A stretch of 64,000 bases of DNA from Membranipora membranacea (GCA_914767715.1 OU612071.1:11021493-11085492), one strand, 5' to 3'; positions 53,582 to 63,785 are shown, counted from the stretch's first letter. Made by a program: numbers and translations. The notes: a model not told the origin generated them from the sequence alone.

Positions 53582-55180
53582 TCAAGGCTCGCATTTGGAA
53601 GAGTATTTCCTGACGTTGGTGTTGATGTGATGCCTAGTAGCTCCATGTCTGGTGTTGTGCTCGGAATGGTATGGAAGGAACTTATCCCTGTCGACTGCGG
53701 CATCATCTGTGATTATTCTATTAAAAAGACTTCTATCAATATTGGCCCTTCTTGTTTCCAAGTCAGGCCAATCATGAAGTAACATAAGGTCAGATATATG
53801 GTCAAATTTCTCTTTGTTATAACACCAGCGAAATGCTTTCCTATTTATATTTTATATTTAGCCAGATGAGGTGACCAAATATGAGATGCATATTCAATAA
53901 TAGGCCGGCATAGAGTTTTATATGCAGTTGTTCTGGTTCGCTGACTGGCTCTTTTAAGACTTCGCTTGAACATGTTAAGTGTGTTGGATGCTCTCCGACA
54001 AATATCAAGAATAAGAATTCCAAATTTAAGTTTAGAGTCAGTATTTACACCAAGATATTTAAAAGTATTTACAGATTTTAGTTCGGTATCATTCATTTTA
54101 TACAGTGTAGAGGGGGTGTCTTGACCTCTAGTTATTCGGGAATGCTCGCATTTTTAATGTTAAAATTCAATTGGTAGGAATCTGCCTATGATATTACAGA
54201 ATCTAGATCGGTTTGTAGTAGGCCCTCATCGGATGGTTTAGTGATCGGTTTATAGAGGAGTGAGTCGTCAGCATACAGTTTGGTAACACGATGTTTGACA
54301 TTATCAAGCATATCATTAATATATGGTAAGAATAAAGTGGACCAAGGCAGCTACCCTGGGGGACACCAGATGTTACCTCACGGGGGATGACCTGGCTCCA
54401 TTGACTAACAGCAAGGTTTCGATCATTGAGCCATGATGCAATCCAATTGATGGTGTCTGGATACCAAGCGAAGGAAGTTGTCTGATTAGTTTAGTATGTG
54501 ACACTACATCGAATGCTTTTGAGAAATCGAGAACAATTATATCAAGGGGTACGTTGTTATCAAAGTTTTCAATAAAGTCAGTTATGGTGTTGAGGAGCTG
54601 TGTATCACAGCTGTGTCCCGGACGAAACCCGTGCTGATGTTTGTAGAGCAGGGTGTGCTGATTCAAGTGGGAGTGGATGTCATGAGCTACTATGTGTTCG
54701 AAAAGTTTACATACAATGGAGGTAAGTGAAATTGGTCGATAGTTTAGTGGGTCAGTTTTCTTGCCTTTTTTAAATATAGGGACTACATGAGCGGTGCGCT
54801 AATCTCTGGGTACTTCATGTTGGTCGTATGAGTATTGGAAAATAATGGTAAGTGTTAGGTAGATGTGATGTGAGGGGCCAAGAATTTGAGAAGGGCCGGG
54901 TAGAGGAGGTCAGGACCAGCACCTTAACGGGTATCTAGGGTTTGGAGTTGTTTCAGCACACCATGACTATCAAACAACACAGGCTCGGACGGGCCAGGCG
55001 GGTTTGAACTGTGAGGTGAGAAAGCAGTGCCGTTATCTGTGGAGAAAACTGAAACGAAAGCATCAGCAAAACACTCAGCAATATCAACTGAGTCCGAACT
55101 ACAGACGTCCTGCTGTTTGATGTTATTAGATGTACCTTTTTCATTTGAAATGAATGAATAGTGTTTTAGTGTCTCCTAAG
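53582..55180 (-). pseudogene. LINE ORF2, reverse transcriptase part (broken)
   Basis: Fragments in several minus frames. Near 54800-54700 a VVPIFKKG and NYRPISLTS segment marks the start of the RT fingers. At 54666-54373 comes HGFRPGHSCDTQLL and VLDFSKAFDVVSH, the palm with the first catalytic Asp. YADD, the catalytic pair, is at 54275-54264. At 54096-53845 the thumb-like FKYLGV segment and the RPIIEYASHIWSP motif follow. The C-terminal tail ends near 53582. At least three frame changes or stops separate these pieces, so no functional enzyme is made. The family match is clear, while the exact clade is not. Confidence 0.85.
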
Positions 55181-55289
55181 TCCAGTCGATCACGAATATG
55201 GTGGTTTAGGTAGTTATTGTAGTCCCGGTCAACTAGGCTCTTACATAGTTTATTTTGGGCTTCATATATATTAGTATTATAAAATCAGG

Positions 55290-55619
55290 TGTAACGGCAG
55301 GAATGCACCCTGCAGTAGGCTTTATGCAAAGCTATTAATTTGTAAGCTACGAAGCTACGCTTATTATCATATTTTCTATTGTTAGCGCTTAGACCCAAAA
55401 TATAGGGAATTCACTCTAGAAAGTGAGTCAGAGAGACATAGATGCATCGTTGTATTCATAGATATTATTTGTTGTAATCATATATACAGAGACAATTCAT
55501 ACGCATACCAGATACATTTGCTGCCGAGAAATCATAGGAGCCAATAGTTTTACATCTCAACGGAATAAACCCCAATGTGTTAGTAAACTCCAAACTTCTT
55601 CGATATCTCGGCCGCTACA
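55290..55619 (+). repeat. 5' LTR
   Basis: 330 bp, TG to CA ends, flanked outside by TCAGG. AATAAA occurs near 55564, a possible polyadenylation signal. Confidence 0.93.
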
Positions 55620-55641
55620 GTAAAACTATTCCTATCACCGC

Positions 55642-56997
55642 ATGGATACTTGGCTTTTGAAGATGGATGCACCAACCCACAGGAATCCTTGTGCAAAGAA
55701 AACCCCATCTATAGAACCTGCAACATACGATGGTAACCCAGAAACTTTCCATAAATGGCTGACATCCTTCTGCCTACTGATCGAAAGTGAGATTTCTGAT
55801 CCGATCGAGCGCCTGTTGTATTTGGAGCGATACACTACAGGGGAAGCCCAAGACGCTATAAAAGGTTACTTCATAGCCTGCACTTCGAAATGCTATGAAG
55901 CAGCTATCTCGGAACTAAAGGAACAATTTGGAAATCCTTATCTGCTGGTTAACTGTTATCGCCAAAGGCTTATTGACTGGGAATATATTCAAAAGAATGA
56001 TGGTCCGGCTTTGAGGCAATTTGTTCGCTTCCTGCTTACTATTCATATGGTTATGGAAAAGGTCCATAAGAGCATTCTGAATTTGGACTGCCCCTTCTTC
56101 ATGCTAGAAAAGATCATTGTGAAACTTCCATGGTGCATTCGTTATGAATGGGCAGAGAAGATTGTTGAATATCAGGAGAAATACGGAGAAGACAAACAAC
56201 CCAGTTTCCTTGAACTACACAGTTTCCTCAAACTAAAGGCATATACCTTGTGTCATCCAATAAATGACATTCTCAATACACTGATACCTACACCTAAACA
56301 ACAGCCTGAATCACCACAGTCTCAATCACCACAGTCTCAATCACCACCGTCTCAATCACCACAGTTGCAATCACCACAGTCTCAATCACCTCAGTCTCAA
56401 TCATCACTAGATAGTAGTGATGATAGCGAATGCACATATTGTTCATTGGAGTCACATAATATACAGATGTGTGACAACTTTCAAGGCCTATCAACCAAAG
56501 AACAGAAACATTATATAACCACAAGAGGACTTTGCTTCAGCTGTCTTGAGCATGGGCACTTATCAAAGGACTGCGAAGCACCATCAAAATGTTCAATCTG
56601 CCATAAACGCCACCCATCAAGCTTACATAGAAAGGTACCATATTATCAGTCCAAAAGGTCTGATAAATCGATTGTCAAAGCCGCTCTACAAGCTGGCAAC
56701 ACACAAACAGAAGTCAAATATGAGAGTCCAATACAACCAGAGTCCCCAATCCAGGATAAACATAGAAACCATAATTCAAACAGTCAGCACTCCAATAGTG
56801 ATCAACTGCAATACATAAGCGATAGAATATATGCGGGAAAACAACAATTGTATATCCAGACGTTCCCGCCCTCATATGATATTTCGTCTCGTCAGTTCCC
56901 TTTCATACATAGATATTATGGAAACCACTACCGTGCTTTGGCGGGAAGTGTAACGGCAGGAATGCACCCTGCAGTAGGCTTTATGCAAAGCTATTAA
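55642..56997 (+). CDS. Gag protein of the LTR element (BEL/Pao-like, zinc knuckles)
   Basis: An unbroken 451-codon frame starting 22 bp after the 5' LTR. Residues about 28-170 (YDGNPETFHKWLTSF, then ELKEQFG) resemble the DUF1759-type capsid region of BEL/Pao gags. A low-complexity stretch of SPQSQ repeats (about 222-258) comes from a 15-bp minisatellite. Cys/His motifs follow: CTYC at 264, a CX2CX4HX4C knuckle at residues 298-311, and CSIC with two His at 317-329. The protein should package the element's RNA in cytoplasmic particles. The frame ends inside the 3' LTR, which supplies about the last 15 residues. A normal element would continue into pol, so a pol deletion is inferred. Confidence 0.82.
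   Translation: MDTWLLKMDAPTHRNPCAKKTPSIEPATYDGNPETFHKWLTSFCLLIESEISDPIERLLYLERYTTGEAQDAIKGYFIACTSKCYEAAISELKEQFGNPYLLVNCYRQRLIDWEYIQKNDGPALRQFVRFLLTIHMVMEKVHKSILNLDCPFFMLEKIIVKLPWCIRYEWAEKIVEYQEKYGEDKQPSFLELHSFLKLKAYTLCHPINDILNTLIPTPKQQPESPQSQSPQSQSPPSQSPQLQSPQSQSPQSQSSLDSSDDSECTYCSLESHNIQMCDNFQGLSTKEQKHYITTRGLCFSCLEHGHLSKDCEAPSKCSICHKRHPSSLHRKVPYYQSKRSDKSIVKAALQAGNTQTEVKYESPIQPESPIQDKHRNHNSNSQHSNSDQLQYISDRIYAGKQQLYIQTFPPSYDISSRQFPFIHRYYGNHYRALAGSVTAGMHPAVGFMQSY
56307..56405 (+). repeat. 15-bp minisatellite within gag
   Basis: About six copies of a TCAATCACCACAGTC-like unit with substitutions, kept in frame and coding for SPQSQ. Confidence 0.85.
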
Positions 56998-57278
56998 TTT
57001 GTAAGCTACGAAGCTACGCTTATTATCATATTTTCTATTGTTAGCGCTTAGACCCAAAATATAGGGAATTCACTCTAGAAAGTGAGTCAGAGAGACATAG
57101 ATGCATCGTTGTATTCATAGATATTATTTGTTGTAATCATATATACAGAGACAATTCATACGCATACCAGATACATTTGCTGCCGAGAAATCATAGGAGC
57201 CAATAGTTTTACATCTCAACGGAATAAACCCCAATGTGTTAGTAAACTCCAAACTTCTTCGATATCTCGGCCGCTACA
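56949..57278 (+). repeat. 3' LTR
   Basis: 330 bp, read as identical to 55290-55619, followed by TCAGG. Confidence 0.93.
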
Positions 57279-57283
57279 TCAGG

Positions 57284-58244
57284 GTACAATCTCATAACAT
57301 TATACCAGCGTTTACGACGGTTGATGTTCCGTTTGGTCTCGGCTGTAATCCAGAACTTGTGGTTTTTAGATCTTGTTTTGTGAGGAATATTTTTTAATGC
57401 AGTTTCAAGTATATCTTTTTTGAAAGTATTCCACATATAGTCAATGCCTTTAGCTTTGTCGATGGCTTCCTCTATAGTTTGGTGTAATGCATGACAGTCT
57501 TTATCGATGGCAGAGGTGTCTGCTTTATTAAATTTGAAGAATGGCATGGAGTTAGGTGATTTGGATTGTGTTCTCTGGCAATATGGGAGTTAAGTGGTAC
57601 CTGAAAGTTAATGACACGATGGTCGGAAAAGCCAGGTTCAGAGTCTAAGTTTACAACATTAAATGTGGTTAGGATCAGATCAAGAGTGTTGCCAGAAGTG
57701 TAATTGGGGTAGTGAGATCATTGCTGTTGACAAAATCAAGAAAGGTTTCTCACATTAGTTTATCTGTGGCACCAGGTTTAATAATTTTATCATTCCAGTC
57801 TATACCGGGTAGGTTGAAGTCCCCTAGTTTTAATGTGTTTGGGTTAACAATATTAGAATACCAATGTATAATATCTTCTACAGATCTAATAGCTGGACGA
57901 CGGTAATATACACAAAGTACAAACGAGAAACCATTTACACTCATATTTAGCTGTAGTATTTCACCATTGTCACTTGGTTGGGAATTGACAACAGAAACTG
58001 GACAGTGATTTGATACTCCAATGAGTACACCGCCACTTGGGCCCAAGCCATCACGTCTATCGCGTCTGTAGATAGTGTAGTCAGTTGAAATTTTGTTGTC
58101 ACATATGGTTGTGTCTAGTTTGGTCTCAGTCAGTACAAATATGTCAGGTTTATTAGCCGTGATTAGATAGTCTAGTGTATGAGTCTTGCCACGGATGCCA
58201 TTACAGTTCTACAGCAGGAAATCAAGTTTGGAGTTTTTAGACAT
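57284..58244 (-). pseudogene. LINE ORF2, endonuclease part (broken)
   Basis: A likely ORF2 start is the ATG at 58244-58242, giving MSKNSKLDFLL, but a TAG at 58211-58209 follows at codon 12. After it the endonuclease signature reads NCNGIRGK, TETKLD (catalytic Glu), GGVLI, then GDFNLPGIDW (catalytic Asp) near 57810. A TGA near 57750 and a frameshift precede the SDHRVI motif (catalytic His) near 57625. A linker to RT runs at 57547-57284 and is cut by the LTR insertion. This is an APE-type endonuclease typical of CR1/L2 LINEs and is non-functional here. Confidence 0.8.
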
Positions 58245-58405
58245 TGGTATTAAAGAGACAGAATTTTGAATGATGGTTTTATGATTTCAGTTCTTTTTCA
58301 AGACTGGCGAGTTGGCTATCTACAACTTCAACAATTTGCCACATTGAGTTGTGTTCTTTCCCCATGAGGAGTCCGTTTCCGACTTGGTACATTGTGTTTC
58401 TAATT

Positions 58406-59259
58406 TCAGACAGATTTTAATTTGTTGCGTAGGGACCTCAGGAGATATTCCTGGTGTTGCTCTTCTTTGCTAAGATCAGGGGTGGCAAAAGTTCCTAGTT
58501 TGTCCTCGTAGCCGTAGTAAGCATGTAGAAAATCATTCCTAGTCTGGGGGTTGGTAAAGGTAATCTTTGTCGGTCTCACATTCTTGTCTTTTGCTAATTC
58601 CATGTTTCGTCTACCAAGTCTTGTTGCCTTAGCAACATTATCAGTATTAGTTTCAAGGTCGTTACATTTGTCATATACGACAGAAGCCGTACAGCCCTCC
58701 TCCTCCAGTTGGTGGAGGATGACATTACAGCTCCTCTCATACCTGGCATTCTGAGATTTTGTGTCTTCAAGCTGTTTATCAATTTTCGCAGTCCTTTTTT
58801 CAAAATAGGCATGTCGTCGACAACTCCAGTCCATGCTGCCGCCTGTTCTTTGAACACAGCCTGTTCTCTAGTTGCTGACTCTAGTATTTTGGAATTCTCC
58901 GCCCGTATTTCCCTGTTCTCATTCCTCATCTCACGGATGTCTCTTGTGAGCCCATCCAGTGATACAGTGAGACTAGGTAAATAGAGAAGATTGGTAAGTT
59001 TAGGTTGACAATCCTTACAGTACCAGTGGATACCAGCACGTTTCATAAAGGCTAGCTCACCCGAGAGTTTGATATCATTCCACTCTGTGAGGCAGCCTGT
59101 ATGGAACTAGTGCTGACAGTAGGTGCAGCAGAGCACTAGGGCATTGCTGGTTCTTATTACTTTCCTACAAGTGAAGCATTTACCAGGCCCAGGAGATGTT
59201 GGGGCATCACCAGCTTGACTTGTGCCAGTGGCTCCACCAGAACTCATCGTAGTAGTCAT
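58406..59259 (-). pseudogene. LINE ORF1, PHD-like finger and coiled coil (broken)
   Basis: Starts at an ATG near 59259 or 59247. A PHD-like pattern begins CFTCRKV and continues to CTYCQH. A TAG stop at 59109-59107 interrupts it just before FHTGC, and the finger closes with HWYCKDC near 59015. A charged segment (REMRNENREIRAEN and on) looks like a coiled coil. A frameshift near 58795-58834 moves the rest to another frame, where NVILHQLEEEG and RPTKITFTNP resemble the RRM-like part of CR1/L2 ORF1 proteins. Intact ORF1 would bind the LINE RNA. Confidence 0.75.
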
Positions 59260-59390
59260 CACCCCCAGAAGCAGAACCTGCGACAGGGCCAGCGGGCAAT
59301 AGGGTAGGCACAGTGCAGTCAGCCAACAGACCACCAACCAGCAGGGCAACAAAGTATACCTGATCTATAGAAATATATGGTGTACTCACA

Positions 59391-60630
59391 AATAATGTGG
59401 TGCTACGAAGATATATAAAATATTAGTGTTTGGATACCACCAGTTTTGCAGCTAATTTGTCTCCAGTGCAGAGCAGACCAGCAACTTCAAATCAGATCAA
59501 CCTGCAGATCGTTGTGCTTGATCTTTCTGTTTGCTGCCCAGAGTATTCTTGGGTGTCTCAGCAGTAGTTTGCAGTTTTAAATGATGCAGTAGATGTAGCT
59601 AGGAGCTGGATGTTGAAGGATAGATTTAGGATTTTAGGAGAGAGATAATTTTTCTTTCTTCACCATTAGTGACATTGACCTTGACCATCTGTGTGAGCTC
59701 TGTCTGAGTCGATATGGGTACCTTGAGCGGCAATTAAGTAACCTTGTTAAGGTCAGTTAAGTGAGCAAGTTAGTAGTAATGGCTTGTAAACCATCTGTAT
59801 GTGTCATTACATTCACAGCATTAGTTGGATAAGACAATAGTATGGTAACCAACCCGAGTTGTGGGTCCCCTCATGTTCTTTTGTTAGTATGTTACTTTGA
59901 ATAGAGTATGCACTTTCATACAGCCAACCGATTGTTTACATTTAATTATAATTGAATTGTGTTAACCAGTTTGCGTCCATTCCCTTTTCAATAAGCCAAT
60001 TCAGCAGTCCCAATTTGAAAATTGTCAGTATCCAACCAAGGATTTAAAGACAGTCTTTAACTCCTTGATCCAACTAATGAAATTTATGTAATGGCGCTCG
60101 ATATAAGTAGTGGACAACCACCAGCCATGGGTTTTCCGGCATCCCAGAATGTCAAGGTTTTCCAACTATGTGTTAGTGACAGCCCAGAACGCGCCAGTTC
60201 CCAGAGCTTTACCAATGTTTGCAAGCCCCCTGTTCTAAATTTTAACTTAAATAGTGTGTGATATTGTACTGGCTGGAGGAGATAATGTCTGGAATAAATG
60301 CAGATGAGAATACTAGTAGCATCCAGTAATTATGATGATGACCAAGTAATTATCAATGCAGAAAGCCTTGGTTGGGTGTAATAACATTTTAATTACTACA
60401 GGTTGTTTGTAAAAGTATCTCAATTAGTTCCAAACACAAACAAGCGAGGTTTAGGTGCTTTGATCTCAACTCGAGTCTTTTGTTTCCTAAGGTGTGATTT
60501 CATTACACAAAAAGTCCAGTTGTGTATGGGTAATAGCCAGTTTTATGATATAATCATAGTAGAGGGTTTGTTGGTGCAGCCCATGTTGCAATGTAAGAAA
60601 AAGTTTAGGTACTTAGTCTGATCCAACACA
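59391..60630. other. Non-coding stretch
   Basis: No convincing gene. It may include the LINE 5' untranslated region near 59391-59600. An imperfect palindrome built on CAAGGA and TCCTTG lies at about 60038-60067. Confidence 0.5.
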
Positions 60631-60775
60631 GGAGTGTTGTAAGACATGTTGTACAACTTGTCTTACAGCACTCAAGAACAATAGATTTTTTAACGATATA
60701 GGCTGTAGAGGCTGTGAGCGCTGTAAGACCTGTCCTACAACATGTCTCACAACACCCGTTTTAGTGCCCATTCAG
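60631..60775. repeat. Inverted-repeat cluster with TGTTGTAAGAC motifs
   Basis: GTGTTGTAAGACATGTTG near 60647 has inverted relatives at CTTGTCTTACAGCAC (about 60658) and CAACATGTCTCACAACAC (about 60738). The layout looks like a decayed foldback or MITE. Related text (CTCAAGACAGCC, CTTGAGACGTTGTGAGG) recurs near 60827 and 61430. Confidence 0.5.
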
Positions 60776-60869
60776 AACTGCATAAATTTGTGTAATAATG
60801 GTTTGCGTTGATGCACAATTAGGCCTCAAGACAGCCCTACAACATCTCAATACTGCCTCACAGCAATCT

Positions 60870-60992
60870 GATGAGCATAGTCATCTAGAGTAACAAGCAC
60901 ATATACTTTTCCAATGTCCATTTGGATGGTTGATCATGGACATTGGCAAAGTATACATGCTTGTTGTAACTCCAGATGCCTATGCTTATGAG
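60870..60992. repeat. 120-bp foldback element
   Basis: The left arm (about 60870-60922, containing ACAAGCACATATAC and CCAATGTCCAT) pairs with the right arm (about 60937-60992, containing ATGGACATTGG and GTATACATGCTTGT) around a 14-bp centre. Arms match over some 45-50 bp with a few substitutions and a small insertion. Confidence 0.8.
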
Positions 60993-61007
60993 CCTTCATT
61001 CACCTAG

Positions 61008-61373
61008 CTGGTCCGGTCAGTCCTAGAATTTGCAGTTTGGGACTCGACAGCTGACTCGGCTATCATCCAACGGTTGGTAGCAGAGTCAGCCCTGTTCATC
61101 CGCGGTGTATGGCGCACCGACAGCAAAACCAGAACAACTGGATTGCTCCAGAAACTCTCGCTTCAACCCCTTCACAAAGAAGCAATGACAGAGATATCGG
61201 AATATTCAGTCAATACCATCACTCCAGCCAAGGTGTCATCAACAACTACATCCAAACGGCTAGCTAGAAGACTTGCGGAGCAGTATTTCATACCTATGTC
61301 AAACACCCTGGGACTGGACTGGAATGCCCTACCTGCTGGGAGCCCACCTATTGTCCCCCCATGTGTATAGCCA
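61008..61373 (+). CDS. Candidate terminal coding exon, unidentified
   Basis: After an acceptor-like TTCACCTAG the frame stays open for 120 codons to a TAG. It reads LVRSVLEFAVWDSTADSA at the start, RGVWRTDSKTRTTGLL in the middle and GLDWNALPAGSPP near the end. The composition is protein-like: mixed charge, few Cys, a basic SKRLARRLAEQ stretch. I do not recognise a family. It could be the last exon of a host gene or a transposon remnant. Confidence 0.35.
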
Positions 61374-62025
61374 TCAAAAGCTGTTCAATTATCCAAATTG
61401 ATGCTGTAATGACTAAACGGTACACAAGTCTTGAGACGTTGTGAGGCAGTCTTGTCCTAATGCATTGACAAACTTTTGAGGCGACTCAATAGTCTGTGTC
61501 ACTAGACTATCCCGCAGGTAGAATGAATTGTTTTGGTAGCATCATTCTAAACTTAACTCAACAAAATTTCCTTCGCAACCATACACCTGACAGTTACAGG
61601 GCTCGATATCACTGCCAGCAATGCTACTGAAATGGCTACAGCCGGAGTAGTCGTCAGTCATACTTACCAATTAATTTTCTTTGAGAAGTGGTTCATCAGC
61701 ATAGTCTGACATAATTACAGGTGTATTACCTGTGGTTACTATCGAAGCCAACCAACAAATGACCTGGCTTAGATTTGTAAGCAAGTGCTGTGAGTGTGAG
61801 TGAAGCTCATGAGTTCAGTAAAGTAATCAACATAATAGTATGTAAACATTCATTTAGGGCTCCTTGGGTTTGCAAGCCTCAATTGGGCCTTTTCTATAAT
61901 ATTGTTTATGGTATCCAAAATCAACCAGTCAAAACCTAGGACTCAGGATCCCATACCCCTAGAGTAGGTAATCTACACAACTAAGGCTGCAAAATCAGGA
62001 TCAGAAAACAAACTATTTCTAACAT
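61374..62025. other. Non-coding stretch with the third copy of the dispersed repeat
   Basis: About 61594-61735 matches 48409-48545 in the same orientation. The rest shows nothing identifiable. Confidence 0.5.
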
Positions 62026-62374
62026 TACCCTACTGACCTTAATAATTCGCGGGCTCCTAATTCGCGGAGGGCACAACTCCAACCTTTGTCACTAGTCTTA
62101 ATTATTCACAGAATTCAGACCCGCGAAATTGAGAGAATAATTCCTCTACAGAAAGTAGTAGTATTCTATTTTAAAAAACCTGACCCCCATGAGAATTGAA
62201 CCTGCAACATCCTATTTTCTGTATGATTACAAGGCAGACGCTGTACACACTGAGCTATTCAACCTCCCTTATTCATATATTAGTGTGGATTGACCTAGTT
62301 TTAAATATTCTCGGTTTCTGTCATCGCTAACCGCGAATTATTAAACCACTTAAAAACATAAGGTCAGTAGGGTA
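62026..62374. mobile_element. 349-bp TIR element (MITE) with a tRNA-like segment
   Basis: Perfect 16-bp inverted ends, TACCCTACTGACCTTA (62026-62041) and its complement (62359-62374). If the outer TA is the target duplication it resembles a Tc1/mariner-type MITE. A second inverted motif, TAATAATTCGCGG-like, lies inside each arm at different distances from the end. The centre holds a tRNA-like block on the minus strand. No transposase is encoded. Confidence 0.85.
62181..62270 (-). pseudogene. tRNA-like pseudogene inside the MITE
   Basis: On the minus strand a pol III A-box-like TAGCTCAGTGTG is followed by GCGTCTGCCTTGTAATC (possible TGT anticodon) and a B-box-like GGTTCAATTCT. The acceptor ends do not pair and the anticodon and T stems are imperfect, so this is a tRNA-derived relic, not a working tRNA. 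Confidence 0.6.
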
Positions 62375-62740
62375 TACATATTTCTTACCCAGAAGAGCTT
62401 AGAATTGTTTGGTTGTAAAAATATTGCCTAACTTCGGCAGAACAAGCTGCATGACTATGTTCTGCTTTGGTCCTTCGCTAGTCTCTAAGGTCATTGTGCC
62501 TCATGGCCTCCAACTAACGACTGCAGCAGCAGCGATTCAGGTAGTCACATTCACCTTTCTGTCAGTATGATTGTAGAACCAGTATCTCCTCATACCAGGT
62601 GGAAACAGACTCTCGCAGCTCCTAAGAGATTGGTTTTTGAGTGATTACAGCTGATCAATTTCTTGCCTTTGCAGCCTTTTTGTATGTATGCCACTCCGAA
62701 ATCTTTCCACACATTGAATCACAATTTTCTTCTACTTAAG
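62375..62740. other. Non-coding stretch
   Basis: No gene or repeat recognised. It ends in a pyrimidine-rich TTTTCTTCTACTTAAG that could be a splice acceptor for the exon that follows. Confidence 0.4.
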
Positions 62741-62765
62741 GTCGACGATTAGCTTAAAACTTAAT

Positions 62766-63785
62766 ATGGGAAATCATTGTGATATTCAGGAGATGTTTGA
62801 CTTTCTGAGCCAGATGATTGAATTCAACAGGAATGGTATGCTAAGTGTCAACTCCTATACGCTTTACTAAATTTGAATAAAACCATGTATATAATCTGCT
62901 GAGTAGCCATTTATAGTCATAGCCCATGGCCCACAGGTGGCTTCTTGACTTGTGGCCCGCTTGTGGTTTTCTGATTGCCTTGCTCTATTTGATGTGATAT
63001 AAGATTACCTGTATTATGATTTCACAGACTCCCTGATGCGCATGTTATTTGTATTGCATTACCGGGAGACTGTGACATCATAATGCAGAGAACGGTAGTT
63101 ACCTTCCCTTATGGGAGGCACATTTTCCACATCAATAATACATGCCAAGTAGAGCATTGGATTTTTTCACCATGTCAAGCTGACAAAACTTTATCAAAAG
63201 TAACTGCCTGGCTATAACATGCATTGGTATTTGGGTAGCCTTTAAGAAATTGATATTTGTCAGCGAAATAATTTGATTTTGTTGGATCTCTGTATAAGAT
63301 TCACTTTCAAAAAAATAGATTCTCTAACTCAGCTGACAAATTTTAAGTATATTGTGTAACACCATATACAAATAACTATTCAATATTAGCATTTGAAAAT
63401 GTAATCAAGAGAAAGTCAAAGCTGAAAGTGGTGGCTAATTGAAGCTATAAAGAAAAGAAAGTTTTCTATGACAACGTTTTGTCACAGTTAAATTCTTGGC
63501 AGCGCGTCGCGTCGCTTTAATGTTCATTTCAGGAATAAGAAAACATATTACGTGCTTACATGGGCTGCCAAAATATGTCTCCGTACTTCAGTGATCAGAA
63601 TATTGTATGTCCAGTCTAATTATTCAATCGGACAATTCAAATTAACCTCTATAATGATGCCCTTGGCCTGTCGCCTATTCTTATAGAGAATGGCAGCGCT
63701 GGAGATCTTGGAGATCTGGAAGAAATGACTAATAGAAGGCTGTCTGATCATTCACTCAAGTTTTACCAGAGGTTTCCAAATCTAG
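62766..63785 (+). CDS. Two phase-matched candidate exons of an unidentified gene
   Basis: Exon a (62766-62835) encodes MGNHCDIQEMFDFLSQMIEFNRN and ends with a G before GTATGC. Exon b (63687-63785) starts AG after a pyrimidine-rich TCGCCTATTCTTATAG and encodes NGSAGDLGDLEEMTNRRL and SDHSLKFYQRFPNL before a strong GTAAGT donor. Joining them keeps frame and makes a Glu codon at the junction. Exon a may instead begin at 62741 after an acceptor, in which case the ATG is internal. The gene would continue past the window. The residue mix is protein-like, but I do not recognise a family. The intron (62836-63686) is AT-rich. Confidence 0.45.

Larger units (their letters stand above)
55290..57278 (+). 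mobile_element. Gag-only BEL/Pao-like LTR retrotransposon
   Basis: Two 330-bp LTRs (55290-55619 and 56949-57278) begin TGTAACGG and end GCTACA, and I read them as identical. The 5-bp duplication TCAGG flanks them (55285-55289 and 57279-57283). The 1.33-kb interior encodes only a gag protein, with no protease, reverse transcriptase or integrase. A short purine run, GGCGGGAAG, precedes the 3' LTR as a weak polypurine tract, and I see no clear primer-binding site. The element lies inside the LINE in the opposite orientation. Identical LTRs imply recent insertion, using enzymes supplied in trans. Confidence 0.92.
53576..59390 (-). mobile_element. Decayed CR1/L2-group LINE, split by an LTR element
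   Basis: Reading on the minus strand the order is ORF1 (PHD-like finger, coiled coil), then ORF2 (apurinic-type endonuclease, then reverse transcriptase). This is a non-LTR retrotransposon of the CR1/L2/Jockey assemblage. It is interrupted at 55290-57278 by a younger LTR element. Several stops and frameshifts show it is inactive. The 5' limit near 59390 and the 3' limit near 53576 are approximate, and no poly-A tail was seen. Confidence 0.85.

Noticed and set aside
56294-56524. Minus-strand frame rich in VIETVVIE repeats
   Set aside because: Antisense of the SPQSQ-coding minisatellite in gag.
62181-62270. Functional tRNA-Thr (TGT)
   Set aside because: Acceptor arms do not pair, the stems are imperfect, and it lies inside a TIR element.
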